From assembly GCA_035763085.1 (NCBI GenBank), contig DASUBV010000399.1:1-44795 (forward strand): DNA of 44,795 nt. The letters are read 5' to 3'. The position numbers and the translations under genes were made by a program. Positions 8,022 through 16,040 of this stretch are shown here, in pieces. Origin of the DNA: DASUBV01 sp035763085. Lineage in GTDB: Bacteria; Actinomycetota; Actinomycetes; Streptosporangiales; Streptosporangiaceae. The stretch's first letter is position 1; the number at the start of each line of letters is the position of its first letter. Below the pieces are notes generated by a model. It was not told the DNA's origin and made no database searches. It worked only from the letters and a program-made list of their open reading frames with translations.

Positions 8022-10178
8022 GTGAGCGCCCTGACGACCAGTGCGTTTGACCTTCCCGACCGGCTCGCCGCTAAGGCCGACCCGGTCCTGATCGACCGCG
8101 ACGAGCAGCAGTTCGCCGCCATCGCGGAGTGCCTGGAGCAGACCATCGCCGACCTGTCCGACCGGCTAGATGCCGAGCGGAGGGCACCTGGCGGCATCGG
8201 CCAGCAGGCGCTGGACCGGGACCAGGAGATCTACCGGCTGAGCGCGCGCCTGCGCACCCTGCGCCGCTTCGGCCTGGACCTGTGCCTCGGCCGGATCGTC
8301 AGCGCCGATGACCCCGAGCCCGTGTACATCGGACGGCTCGGGCTCACCGACAGCGCGGGCCACCGGCTGCTGCGCGACTGGCGCTCCGCCGCGGCCGAGC
8401 CGTTCTTCGGGGCGACCCACGCCAGCCCGATGGGCCTGGCCAGCCGCCGCCGGTACCGCTGGACCAGCGGCCGGATCAGCGACTACTGGGACGAGGTGTT
8501 CAGCCCGGACGGCCTGGACGGCCACGCCGCGCTCGACGATCAGTCCGCGTTCATCGCCAGCCTGGGCAGCAGCCGGTCGCCCCGGATGCGGGACGTGCTC
8601 GGCACCATCCAGGCTGACCAGGACGCCATCATCCGGGCGGGATCCCGCGGCGCGCTCGTCGTGGACGGCGGTCCGGGCACCGGCAAGACCGTCGTCGCGC
8701 TGCACCGCACCGCCTATCTCCTGTACGCCGACCCGCGTCTCGGGCACCGCCGGGGCGGCGTGCTGTTCGTCGGCCCGCACCAGCCCTACCTGGCCTACGT
8801 CGGTGACGTCCTGCCGAGCCTCGGCGAGGAGGGCGTGCAGACAGCCACTCTGCGGGATCTTGTGCCCGAGGGTGCAGCGGCAGCGAGCGAGAGCGACCCG
8901 GGGGTGGCCCGGCTCAAGTCGTCCGCGGACCTGGTGAAGGCGATCGAGCCGGCCGTCAGGTTCTACGAGAAGCCGCCCGCCAAGGGGCTGACGGTCGAGA
9001 CCCACTGGGCCGACCTCCGGCTCACCGCCGACGACTGGGTGGAGGCGTTCGACGCGCCCGCGCCCGGAACTCCGCACAACGATGCGCGCGACCAGATCTG
9101 GGAAGAGCTGCTGACGATCCTGGCTGACAAGGTCGATGACGAGGAGGTGCCGGCGGACCAGCTCCGCAAGTCGCTGCTGCAGAACCGGGAGCTGGTCACT
9201 ACCTTCAGCCGGGCGTGGCCGCTGCTCGAGCCGGCTGAGCTGGTCGGGGACCTATGGTCGGTACCGGCCTACCTGCGCATGTGCGCGCCCGGGCTCAGCC
9301 TCGAAGAGGTGCAGATGCTGCAGCGCGCGGATGCTCAGGCCTGGACGGTGTCTGACCTGCCGCTGCTGGATGCGGCTCGGCAGCGGCTCGGCGACCCGGA
9401 GGCGGGACGGCGCAAGCGCCGGCAGGACGCCGTGGTCGCCGCGGAGCGCGAGCGCATGCACCAGGTCGTCGACAACCTGATCGAGGCTGGCGGCGACGAG
9501 TACGGCGAGGGCCTGGTGTCGATGCTGCGCGGCGAGGACTTCCAGGACGCCCTGGTCGACCAGGCCGCGCTGCCCGGCGCCACCCCGGACGTGCTGGCGG
9601 GCCCGTTCGCGCACATCGTCGTGGACGAGGCTCAGGAACTGACCGACGCCGAGTGGCAGATGCTGCTGCTGCGCTGCCCGTCCCGGAGCTTCACCATCGT
9701 CGGGGACCGTGCTCAGGCCCGGCACGGCTTCACTGAGTCGTGGCAGGACCGGCTCAGCCGGGTCGGGCTTGACCAGATCAGCCTGGCGTCCCTGAGCATC
9801 AACTACCGGACGCCGGAAGAGGTCATGGCCGAAGCCGAGCCGGTCATCCGGGCCGCGCTCCCGGACGCCAACGTGCCGACGTCCATCCGTCGCGGCAGCG
9901 TCCCTGTCCGGCACGGATCTGCTGCGGAGCTGGACTCGATCCTCAGCACCTGGCTCGCCGCGCATGCCGACGGGATCGCCTGCGTCATCGGCGATCCCGC
10001 CTTCCCGGCGCGGCCGCGGGTCCAGTCGCTGACCCCGGTGCTGGCCAAGGGGCTCGAGTTCGACCTGGTCGTCCTCATCGACCTCGAGACGTTCGGCGAG
10101 GGCATCGAGGGCGCGGTGGACCGCTACGTCGCGATGACCCGGGCGACGCAGGAGCTCGTCATCCTGACGAGCCGCTGA
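8022..10178 (+). CDS. helR: HelR, RNA polymerase-recycling / rifamycin-displacing ATPase
   Basis: A 718-residue HelD-like superfamily 1 motor. In the HelR subgroup it binds RNA polymerase, removes stalled complexes and displaces rifamycins. The N-terminus (SAFDLPDRLAAKADPVLI) and coiled-coil region up to about residue 60 fit that subgroup. Walker A (GGPGTGKT) is near residue 216, VVDEAQELTDAEW near 535, VGDRAQARHGF near 560, SINYRTPEEVM near 590, and the C-terminal motif VAMTRATQELVIL closes the second motor domain. I chose GTG at 8022 because GGAG lies eight bases upstream and homologues as I recall them begin at this point. The frame stays open back to 7767, but the extra 85 residues are Cys/Arg/Pro-rich and unlike the family. 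The RAE-like site upstream suggests rifamycin induction. Confidence 0.92.
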   Translation: MSALTTSAFDLPDRLAAKADPVLIDRDEQQFAAIAECLEQTIADLSDRLDAERRAPGGIGQQALDRDQEIYRLSARLRTLRRFGLDLCLGRIVSADDPEPVYIGRLGLTDSAGHRLLRDWRSAAAEPFFGATHASPMGLASRRRYRWTSGRISDYWDEVFSPDGLDGHAALDDQSAFIASLGSSRSPRMRDVLGTIQADQDAIIRAGSRGALVVDGGPGTGKTVVALHRTAYLLYADPRLGHRRGGVLFVGPHQPYLAYVGDVLPSLGEEGVQTATLRDLVPEGAAAASESDPGVARLKSSADLVKAIEPAVRFYEKPPAKGLTVETHWADLRLTADDWVEAFDAPAPGTPHNDARDQIWEELLTILADKVDDEEVPADQLRKSLLQNRELVTTFSRAWPLLEPAELVGDLWSVPAYLRMCAPGLSLEEVQMLQRADAQAWTVSDLPLLDAARQRLGDPEAGRRKRRQDAVVAAERERMHQVVDNLIEAGGDEYGEGLVSMLRGEDFQDALVDQAALPGATPDVLAGPFAHIVVDEAQELTDAEWQMLLLRCPSRSFTIVGDRAQARHGFTESWQDRLSRVGLDQISLASLSINYRTPEEVMAEAEPVIRAALPDANVPTSIRRGSVPVRHGSAAELDSILSTWLAAHADGIACVIGDPAFPARPRVQSLTPVLAKGLEFDLVVLIDLETFGEGIEGAVDRYVAMTRATQELVILTSR

Positions 10179-10194
10179 CGCCGCCGGGAGCTGT

Positions 10195-10216
10195 GCCCGG
10201 GGTGCCAGGCCCGGGC
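10195..10216. terminator. hairpin between convergent helR and pirin genes
   Basis: GCCCGGG (10195-10201) pairs with CCCGGGC (10210-10216) around an 8-base loop. It is 17 bases after the helR stop and 13 bases beyond the pirin stop, so it could serve both genes. Confidence 0.6.
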
Positions 10217-10229
10217 GGCCGGGCCGTGC

Positions 10230-11207
10230 TTACAGGACGTCGTGTCCGGGGTGCGGCTCGGCCGGGATGGAGCCGAGCCGGCCGGCCTGGTAGTCCTCGA
10301 ACGCCTGGACCAGCTCGGCGCGGGTGTTCATGACGAACGGGCCGTAGGCGGCCACCGGCTCGCGGATCGGCTGGCCGCCCAGGATCAGCACGTCGAGCTT
10401 CTCGCTCGGGCCGTCCATCTGCCGCTGGGCTCCGAAGGTCAGCACGTCACCGGGGCCGAACACGGTCAGCTGCCCGGTGTGCACCGGGCGCTGGTCGGGC
10501 CCGACAGTGCCCGCGCCAGCCAGCACGTAGGCCAGCGCGCTGAAATCGGCCCGCCACGGCAGCCGCAGCCGGGCGCCGGGCTCGACGGTGGCGTGCAGCA
10601 AGGTGATCGGGGTGTGCGTGGAGCCGGGTCCGGAGTGGCCGCCGACCTCGCCGGCGATGACGCGGATCAGCGCGCCGCCGTCGGCCGAGCTGAGCAGCGC
10701 GACCTGGCCCGCCCGGATGTCCTGGTAGCGCGGCGGCGCCATCTTGAGCCGGGATGGCAGGTTCACCCACAGCTGGAAGCCATGGAACAGCCCGCCGCTC
10801 ATGACCAGCTCCTCGGGCGGCTCCTCGATGTGCAGGATCCCGCCGCCGGCGGTCATCCACTGGGTGTCGCCGTTGGTGATCAGGCCGCCGCCGCCGTTGG
10901 AGTCCTGGTGCCGGAACGTGCCGTCGATCATGTAGGTCACGGTCTCGAAGCCGCGGTGCGGGTGCCAGGCCGTGCCCTTGGGCTCACCGGGGGCGTAGTC
11001 GACCTCGCCCATCTGGTCCATGTGGATGAACGGGTCCAGCTCGCTCAGGTCCACGCCGGCGAAGGCGCGCCGGACCGGGAACCCCTCGCCCTCGTAGCCC
11101 TGCGGCGCGGTGGTGACGGACCGGACCTGGCGGTCCCGGCTGATCGCGCTGTCGGGCTCGTCGATCCTCGGCAGGACCAGGATGTCCGGGGCGGTGACCG
11201 CTGGCAT
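10230..11207 (-). CDS. pirin family protein (bicupin)
   Basis: A 325-residue pirin. The N-terminal cupin carries the metal-site motif WHPHRGFETVTYMIDG with two histidines, followed by ILHIEEPPEELV, where pirins have their third and fourth ligands. The C-terminal half is the second cupin-like domain (Pirin_C), ending RAELVQAFEDYQAGRLGSIP. Pirins are iron-binding proteins; some members show quercetinase activity and others act as redox-linked regulators, and the sequence does not decide between these. ATG at 11207 follows AGGAGGAAG with ideal spacing. The upstream region contains interlocking GTTG/CAAC half-sites that may bind a MarR or HxlR-type regulator. Confidence 0.92.
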   Translation of the reverse strand: MPAVTAPDILVLPRIDEPDSAISRDRQVRSVTTAPQGYEGEGFPVRRAFAGVDLSELDPFIHMDQMGEVDYAPGEPKGTAWHPHRGFETVTYMIDGTFRHQDSNGGGGLITNGDTQWMTAGGGILHIEEPPEELVMSGGLFHGFQLWVNLPSRLKMAPPRYQDIRAGQVALLSSADGGALIRVIAGEVGGHSGPGSTHTPITLLHATVEPGARLRLPWRADFSALAYVLAGAGTVGPDQRPVHTGQLTVFGPGDVLTFGAQRQMDGPSEKLDVLILGGQPIREPVAAYGPFVMNTRAELVQAFEDYQAGRLGSIPAEPHPGHDVL

Positions 11208-11253
11208 GGCTTCCTCCTCGCGCTTCGGGCTTCGTTCAGCCTACTGGCGGCGA

Positions 11254-11275
11254 CAACACTAGTTGAACGCGCAAC
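11254..11275 (-). promoter_or_regulatory. candidate operator upstream of pirin
   Basis: Three alternating half-sites CAAC-ACTA-GTTG-AACGCG-CAAC form two overlapping inverted repeats, 47-68 bases upstream of the pirin start codon. The GTTGAACGCGCAAC part resembles MarR/HxlR-type operators often found before pirin genes. No regulator gene is adjacent, so assignment is tentative. Confidence 0.4.
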
Positions 11276-11459
11276 ATTCCCCTGCCGGGTCGGCGCGGAA
11301 GGGGCGGCCGTCAGCGGAGGCCCGGGCGGGGCCTTAAGTGAAGGATCGCGGTTAAAGAGGAGGGTTTTGCCTGCTGCGAGGTGAACATCCTCCCCCCAGG
11401 CCAGGCGCCGCCGGGCCAGGCGCTGCCCGCGCCAGGGCCGCTCGCGCCCAGGGCCGCCT

Positions 11460-11555
11460 GAGCCCGGGGCTGCCCGATCCTGGGGCTGCCCGAGCCCTGG
11501 GGCTGCCCGAGCCCGGAGGCTGGCCGAGCCCGGGGCTGGCCGAGCCGGGCGCCGC
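11460..11555. repeat. 16-17-bp tandem repeat
   Basis: Units of the form GAGCCCGGGGCTGSCC begin at 11460, 11476, 11492, 11509, 11526 and 11542, the last incomplete. The array ends about 20 bases from the stop of the TetR gene, so it forms that gene's 3' flank. Each unit is partly self-complementary (AGCCCGGGGCT), so the transcript could fold into serial small hairpins. Confidence 0.75.
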
Positions 11556-11567
11556 GCTCGGCGGAGC

Positions 11568-12194
11568 TCAGAGCGGGAGGCCCTGCTCCAGCTGGGCCAG
11601 GCCGGCGTCGATCCGGCCGAACATCGCGGCCACGTCGATCTCCTCGCCGGCCAGGCCCCAGGGCATCGTGGCCGCCATGATCACGCCGATGATCGCCCCG
11701 GCCAGGGCGCGCACGGCGAAGTCGTCGGCACTGCGGCCCGCCCGGGCGGCGAGCGGGCCGGCGATCTGGTCGATGGTCCGGGCGAACTCATCCAGCGCGC
11801 GGGCCCGGATCTCCGGGACCCGGGCCGTCAGCTCCATGCCCTCCTTGATCCGCTCCAGCTCATCGGGGCTCACGCTGGCCAGCATCTGCGCCGCCGCGGC
11901 CCGGAAGGCCGCCACCGGGCCCAGTTCCGGTGGCTGCGCCTCGATCAGCTCCATCGTGACGAGGTCGAAGTCGTCCTGCAGGACGACGTCCTCCTTCGTC
12001 GGGAAATAGCGGAAGAACGTCGCGGGGGAGATCTCGGCGGCCGCGGCGATCTGCTCCACCGTCGTGGCCGAGTAGCCCTGCTCCCGGAACAGCCGGAGCG
12101 CGTGCTCCCGGATGGAAGCACGCGTCCTGGCCTTCTTGCGCTCGCGAAGGCCGGCGGGCCTGCCTGCCTCAGCGATATCGCTCATGGTTGTCAT
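11568..12194 (-). CDS. TetR/AcrR family transcriptional regulator
   Basis: A 208-residue regulator with an N-terminal helix-turn-helix (SATTVEQIAAAAEISPATFFRYFPTKEDVV) preceded by the basic stretch GLRERKKARTRASIREHALRLF, followed by an all-helical ligand-binding region. Its ATG overlaps the stop of the drug exporter (ATGA), so it is the second gene of that operon. ATG at 12185 is an alternative start. It probably represses the exporter operon, and thereby itself, through the palindrome at 13831-13843, with release by an exported drug. The ligand is unknown. Confidence 0.92.
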   Translation of the reverse strand: MTTMSDIAEAGRPAGLRERKKARTRASIREHALRLFREQGYSATTVEQIAAAAEISPATFFRYFPTKEDVVLQDDFDLVTMELIEAQPPELGPVAAFRAAAAQMLASVSPDELERIKEGMELTARVPEIRARALDEFARTIDQIAGPLAARAGRSADDFAVRALAGAIIGVIMAATMPWGLAGEEIDVAAMFGRIDAGLAQLEQGLPL

Positions 12195-13798
12195 TCTGCC
12201 TGAGCGGCGGCGGTCACGTTCGGCAGTGCGGCAGCCGGCCCTGGCCCGGCGGGATCCGGGTCCGCCTGGCGGGGCAGGAACGCCACCGCCACCAGCGCGG
12301 CCAGCACCGCGATGCCCGCGCAGACCCACAGCATGATGTCCAGGCCGCCGCTGTAGGCGTCCCGGACCTCGGTGAGCAGCGAGGCCGAGCCGGTGGCGTG
12401 GGCCGCCACCAGCCCGCCGGCGACGCTGTCGCGTGCGGCAGCAGCCGCCGCGTGCGGCACGCCGCCCAGGTGCAGGCGGGCCTGGTAGACCGAGTTGAGC
12501 ACGGTGCCCAGGACCGCAACCCCGACCGTGGCGCCAACCTGGCGCATCGTGGTCATCAGCGCCGAGCCGGACCCGCTGCGCTCCGGCGTCAGCGCCCCGA
12601 GGGCGGCGTTCATCGCGGTCGGCATGGCCAGGCCCAAGCCCAGGCCGGTAACGGCGAACCAGGTCGCCACGAAGCCGGTGCTGCTGTCCGGGCCGGTGGC
12701 CGTGCCGCCCGCCAGCGCTGCCCCCATGATCACGAACCCGGCCGTGGTCAGCGCCTTCACGCTGACCAGCGGCCCGCGCGCGGGCTTGTCGCCGGCCGCG
12801 GCCCGGGGAGTCTGCAGCCGCTGGCCGATCCCGAGGCCGACGGCCAGGCCGCCGACCAGCGGCAGCAGCCGCACACCGCTGGCCAGGGAGTCCAGGCCCC
12901 ACACGTCCAGGAAGAACTGCGGCATGGCGAAGGTGATGCCGAACAGCGCGAACTGGACCATGGTGGACAGCGTCGTGCCCGCCGCGAACCCGGCCGACCG
13001 GAACAGCGACAGGTCCACCAGCGGCTGCGCGCCGGGGCGCCGTGTCATCATCCGCTCCCACAGCCCGAATCCGGCGAGCACCACCGCCCCCGCCGCCATG
13101 GTGGCGATCGCGGTGGTGTCGGACCAGCCCTTCTGGCCGGCGGTGATGACGCCGTAGACCAGCGTGATCAGCCCGGCACTGGAGATCAGCACGCCGCCGA
13201 AGTCGATGCGCGGCCGCTGCGAGCTGCGCGACTCGGGCATCAGGAACAGCACCGCGATCACGGCCAGCACCACGACCGGGGCGTTGATCAGGAACACCGA
13301 GCCCCACCAGAAGTGATCCAGCAGCCAGCCGCCCAGGATGGGCCCGATGGGGAAGCCCACGAACGTGGCCCCGCCCACGATGCCGATCGCCTTGGGCCGC
13401 TCGGCGGGGGTGAACAGCACCGGGAGCACGGCCAGGGCCATCGGCATGATGACCGCGGCGGCCAGGCCCAGCACCGTCCGCGCGGCGATCAGCTCGCCGG
13501 ACGAGCCGGCATAGGCGCAGGCCAGCGATGCCACCCCGAACAGCGCGAGCGCGCCGGCCAGCATCTTCCTGCGCCCCCACCGGTCGCCGAGCAGCCCGGC
13601 CGGCAGCAGCGCGGCGGCCAGCGCCAGGCTGTAGGCGTCCACGAACCACTGCAGGTCACTGGTGGAGGCGTGCAGGTCAACCGACAGGGTCGGCAGCGCC
13701 AGGCTGAGCACGAACAGGTCGATGCCCACCACGAGCATGCTGATGGCCAGGGCGCCGAGCGCCCACCACCGGCGCGCGCCGGCCTTCTCAGCTTCCAT
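12191..13798 (-). CDS. MFS drug exporter, DHA2 (EmrB/QacA, 14-TM) family
   Basis: A 535-residue proton-driven multidrug efflux protein. Hydrophobic segments are compatible with 14 transmembrane helices. Family motifs are visible: DLFVLSLALPTLSVDL in helix 1, LLGDRWGRRKML (motif A) in the first loop, and GPILGGWLLDHFWWGSVFLINAP (motif C, antiporter type). The ATG at 13798 is preceded by AAGGTGG at good spacing. An upstream start at 13831 has no such site and would run into the operator. It heads an operon with the TetR gene. The substrate cannot be predicted. Confidence 0.93.
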   Translation of the reverse strand: MEAEKAGARRWWALGALAISMLVVGIDLFVLSLALPTLSVDLHASTSDLQWFVDAYSLALAAALLPAGLLGDRWGRRKMLAGALALFGVASLACAYAGSSGELIAARTVLGLAAAVIMPMALAVLPVLFTPAERPKAIGIVGGATFVGFPIGPILGGWLLDHFWWGSVFLINAPVVVLAVIAVLFLMPESRSSQRPRIDFGGVLISSAGLITLVYGVITAGQKGWSDTTAIATMAAGAVVLAGFGLWERMMTRRPGAQPLVDLSLFRSAGFAAGTTLSTMVQFALFGITFAMPQFFLDVWGLDSLASGVRLLPLVGGLAVGLGIGQRLQTPRAAAGDKPARGPLVSVKALTTAGFVIMGAALAGGTATGPDSSTGFVATWFAVTGLGLGLAMPTAMNAALGALTPERSGSGSALMTTMRQVGATVGVAVLGTVLNSVYQARLHLGGVPHAAAAAARDSVAGGLVAAHATGSASLLTEVRDAYSGGLDIMLWVCAGIAVLAALVAVAFLPRQADPDPAGPGPAAALPNVTAAAQAE

Positions 13799-13830
13799 CG
13801 TGAGCCACCTTCTCAAGCGTCTAGCTCTCA

Positions 13831-13882
13831 TCTGACTGTCAGACCAAACTGATAGTAACTCTTAAAAGCTAGTAAGCGTCAA
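13831..13882 (-). promoter_or_regulatory. promoter and TetR-type operator of the MFS-TetR operon
   Basis: Reading leftward, TTGACG (13877-13882) and TTACTA (13853-13858) are separated by 18 bases and make a reasonable -35/-10 pair. Nine bases further on is a perfect 13-bp palindrome with half-sites TCTGAC and GTCAGA around one central base (13831-13843). It would sit at about +3 to +15, where a bound repressor would block initiation. Confidence 0.6.
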
Positions 13883-14008
13883 GTGATTTGCGCCGCCAGG
13901 ATCTGGCGCGCGCCCCCGCTGTCGGGACCGGGCGTAGTTGCGCGACACTGAGGGAAGACCGGGCTCGGGACGAGGGCTCAGGCAAGGGGCGAGATCAGGA
14001 GGCCAGCC

Positions 14009-14524
14009 ATGCCACAGCCACAGGGCGAGGAACTCGCGCGGGTGCGGGCGCGCCGGGAGGAGCTGCGCGAGCGCTACCTGAAGCCGCTGGCGCAGCGCCC
14101 GCCCACGACGGTCGGCGGCGTGCATCACCTGGCACTGATCTGCAAGGACACCGAGGAGACGATCAAGTTCTACCAGGGGCTGCTCGGCTTCCCGCTGGTC
14201 GAGCTGGTGGAGAACCGGGACTACGCCGGCTCCAACCACTTCTTCTTCGACATCGGCGACAACAACCTGCTCGGGTTCTTCGACTTCCCCGGCCATGAGC
14301 ACCCGGCCTGGCAGGAGACGATCGGCGGCGTCCAGCACCTGGCCATCTCGGTGACCCAGGAGCAGTTCGACGCGGCGAAGAAGAAGCTAGAGCAGTCCGG
14401 GATCGACTACCTGGGCCCGGACCGGGGCGCCGACAACAGCATGTACTTCCGTGACCCCAACGGCGTCGGCCTCGAGCTCTACCGGGAGGACCTGGGCAAG
14501 TTCGAGGGCCACCAGCTGCTCTGA
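14009..14524 (+). CDS. VOC (glyoxalase/bleomycin resistance/dioxygenase) family protein
   Basis: A 171-residue vicinal-oxygen-chelate protein with a 35-residue charged N-terminal helix. Two beta-alpha-beta-beta-beta modules follow: one from GVHHLALICKDTEETIKFYQGLLGF and one from GVQHLAISVTQEQFDAAKKKLEQSG to YFRDPNGVGLELYRED. Likely metal ligands are the His of VHHLA, the His of VQHLA and the Glu of LELY. The enzyme class cannot be decided. The ATG follows AGGAGG with seven bases between. It is divergent from the MFS-TetR operon. Its 3' end abuts repeat copy A. Confidence 0.88.
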   Translation: MPQPQGEELARVRARREELRERYLKPLAQRPPTTVGGVHHLALICKDTEETIKFYQGLLGFPLVELVENRDYAGSNHFFFDIGDNNLLGFFDFPGHEHPAWQETIGGVQHLAISVTQEQFDAAKKKLEQSGIDYLGPDRGADNSMYFRDPNGVGLELYREDLGKFEGHQLL

Positions 14525-14617
14525 GCGGGCCGGAGGGGTGCCGGCGCCGCCTGGACTGACTGTGACGAGGGAAGGCAGTGTCTTCCAGGCACCCCGCAGG
14601 CGAGCGGGCAGCACAGC
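14522..14617 (+). repeat. dispersed repeat, copy A
   Basis: This roughly 90-bp sequence lies between the convergent VOC and DUF3052 genes and shares long blocks with copies B (15835-15921, opposite strand) and C (26420-26575). Shared blocks are CGCCGCCTGGACTGA, TGTGACGAGGGAAGGC, TCTTCCAGGCACCCCGC and GGCGAGCGGGCA. Copy A lacks the AGGAGCC segment found after GGACTG in B and C. It carries no ORF. Confidence 0.65.
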
Positions 14618-14618
14618 C

Positions 14619-15104
14619 TTAGCGCAGGTCGCGGCGGATCACCAGGCGCAGCCCCGTCCAGATCTGGTTGACCGCGCACACCTTGTTGTCGACCAGGCCG
14701 GTCGGCAGGGCGACCTCCCGGACCGCGTCATCGGACATGTCGGTCGGCAGCCCGGACGATTTCTTGGGCCAGGCCACCCACAGGCCGCAGGTCGGCGCCA
14801 TCTGGCTGCGCAGCCGCGGCAGCTGGGCCGTCAGCTCCGCACGCTCCGTCACGAACGTGAGGATGACGTCGTAGCGCGCGTCATCGGCCAGGTCGGTGTG
14901 CATCCTGGCGGCGACCTCGGGCAGGTCGGCCAGCATGCCGAGCAGCGTGTCGGTGAAGCCCTCCGGCGCGCCGATCACGGCCAGCTCGTCGTCTTCGCCG
15001 ATGCCGAGCTTGCGCGGCAGCGGCGTGGCGGAGTAGTCCTGATGGCCGTCGCGGGCCCGGCCAGCGGCCTGCCCGGTGCCCGTCCCGGCGGTGTCTGCGC
15101 CCAT
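14619..15104 (-). CDS. DUF3052 family protein
   Basis: A 161-residue protein of the DUF3052 family, recognisable from SATPLPRKLGI near residue 25 and from the C-terminal motif GLVDNKVCAVNQIWTGLRLVIRR. WVAWPKKSSG is another conserved element. The family is common in actinobacteria and its role is unknown to me. The first 22 residues are a Gly/Thr-rich tail, so the start may be internal. It is convergent with the VOC gene, with copy A of the repeat between them. Confidence 0.85.
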   Translation of the reverse strand: MGADTAGTGTGQAAGRARDGHQDYSATPLPRKLGIGEDDELAVIGAPEGFTDTLLGMLADLPEVAARMHTDLADDARYDVILTFVTERAELTAQLPRLRSQMAPTCGLWVAWPKKSSGLPTDMSDDAVREVALPTGLVDNKVCAVNQIWTGLRLVIRRDLR

Positions 15105-15160
15105 CGCTGCCCCCCGCTGTCCCCGGCTCGCCCTGGTGATGGCTGGCCCGCCTGGCTCGC

Positions 15161-15757
15161 TCAGAACGAGAAACCGCCCGGCCGGCCGTTACGGTCGGCG
15201 ATCAGTCCCGCGATGGTCGAGATGGCGATCTCCGCCGGTGTCCGGGAGCCGATGTTCATGCCGATCGGCCGGTGTACCCGGGCGATCTGCTCCGGTGCCA
15301 CGCCCAGCTCGGTAAGCGCCGCGATGTGCGGCCCCACGTGCCCGGCCTTGCCCATAATGCCGATCCAGCGCGCCTCGCCGGCCAGCGCGTCGCGCAGCGC
15401 GACGCCTAGCTCGGCCCGGTGATGGTCGGTGACCACCACGTCGGTCGCCACGCCGGCCTGGCCGGTCCCGTCCGCACCGGACGCGTCCTTGACGCCGGCC
15501 GCCAGCATGGTGCCCGGCGGCAGCATGCCGCCCGCCCTGGCTTCCGCGCGCCGCTCGTCGTCCGGCTCGACCAGCACCGGCCGGTAGCCGGCGTCGGCGG
15601 CGTACCGCAGCAGGAACAACGCGACCGGGCTGGCGAACACGGCCACGAGCACCCGGTCGCCATCCGGCTCCGGTGCCGGGGCGCCGTGGGCGATCGCGTC
15701 GGGCGACGGGCCGCCATGGGCGACCGCGCAGGCCGGGTCCTCAATAGGGCTGGTCAT
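15161..15757 (-). CDS. XdhC-like protein, Rossmann domain only
   Basis: A 198-residue protein resembling the C-terminal NAD-binding domain of XdhC/CoxI proteins, which help insert sulfurated molybdenum cofactor into xanthine-dehydrogenase-type enzymes. Recognisable parts are WIGIMGKAGHVGPHIAAL, EQIARVHRPIGMNIGSRTPAEIAISTIAGLI and VVVTDHH. The N-terminal XdhC_CoxI cysteine domain is absent. The first strand reads VLVAVFASPVALFLLRYAAD where the family has a glycine-rich GxG loop, so nucleotide binding may be lost. A molybdate-binding TOBE protein is encoded just beyond, divergently, which fits a molybdenum theme. No molybdoenzyme lies in the window. Confidence 0.75.
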   Translation of the reverse strand: MTSPIEDPACAVAHGGPSPDAIAHGAPAPEPDGDRVLVAVFASPVALFLLRYAADAGYRPVLVEPDDERRAEARAGGMLPPGTMLAAGVKDASGADGTGQAGVATDVVVTDHHRAELGVALRDALAGEARWIGIMGKAGHVGPHIAALTELGVAPEQIARVHRPIGMNIGSRTPAEIAISTIAGLIADRNGRPGGFSF

Positions 15758-15834
15758 GGTTCCGAGCTTGCCATCCGCAGCCCGTGCCCGGCAACGCCGG
15801 GCTCGAGGTGCGCGAGGCGTCGGCGGTGCCGGTT

Positions 15835-15921
15835 GCGCTCACCGGAGGGGACGCCTGGAGGCGCCGCCTTCCCTCGTCGCAGGCTCCTCAGTCCAGGCGG
15901 TGCCGCGCCCCCTCCGGCTCG
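15835..15921 (-). repeat. dispersed repeat, copy B
   Basis: Read on the minus strand, this copy contains GAGCCGGAGGGGGCGCGG, ACCGCCTGGACTGAGGAGCC, TGCGACGAGGGAAGGCGG and CCTCCAGGCGTCCCCTCCGG. It lies in the divergent region between the XdhC-like and molbindin genes, in opposite orientation to copies A and C. Confidence 0.65.
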
Positions 15922-16040
15922 CGGCGCTGGCCGGGCCCGGGACTGATGGCGCTGCCTGCGGGGTACATGGCGGGGATCAGCCAGCGGGCCCGGGACCGCA
16001 TGGCCGAGGCCCTGACAAATCACACGAAACGGAGCTGGCG

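Larger units (their letters stand above)
11208..11567. other. intergenic region between pirin and TetR genes
   Basis: This 360-base stretch contains the pirin promoter side (half-sites at 11254-11275). It also has an imperfect hairpin in which GGAGG near 11358 could pair with CCTCC near 11390, and a 16-17-bp tandem repeat at 11460-11555 just past the stop of the tetR-like gene. I see no credible gene in it. Confidence 0.5.

Noticed and set aside
11568..13649. 693-codon minus-strand frame spanning the TetR gene and the antisense-like frame of the MFS gene
   Set aside because: Only its 3' part (TetR) has protein-like sequence. The rest is Arg/Gly/Ala-rich shadow of the MFS gene in another frame.
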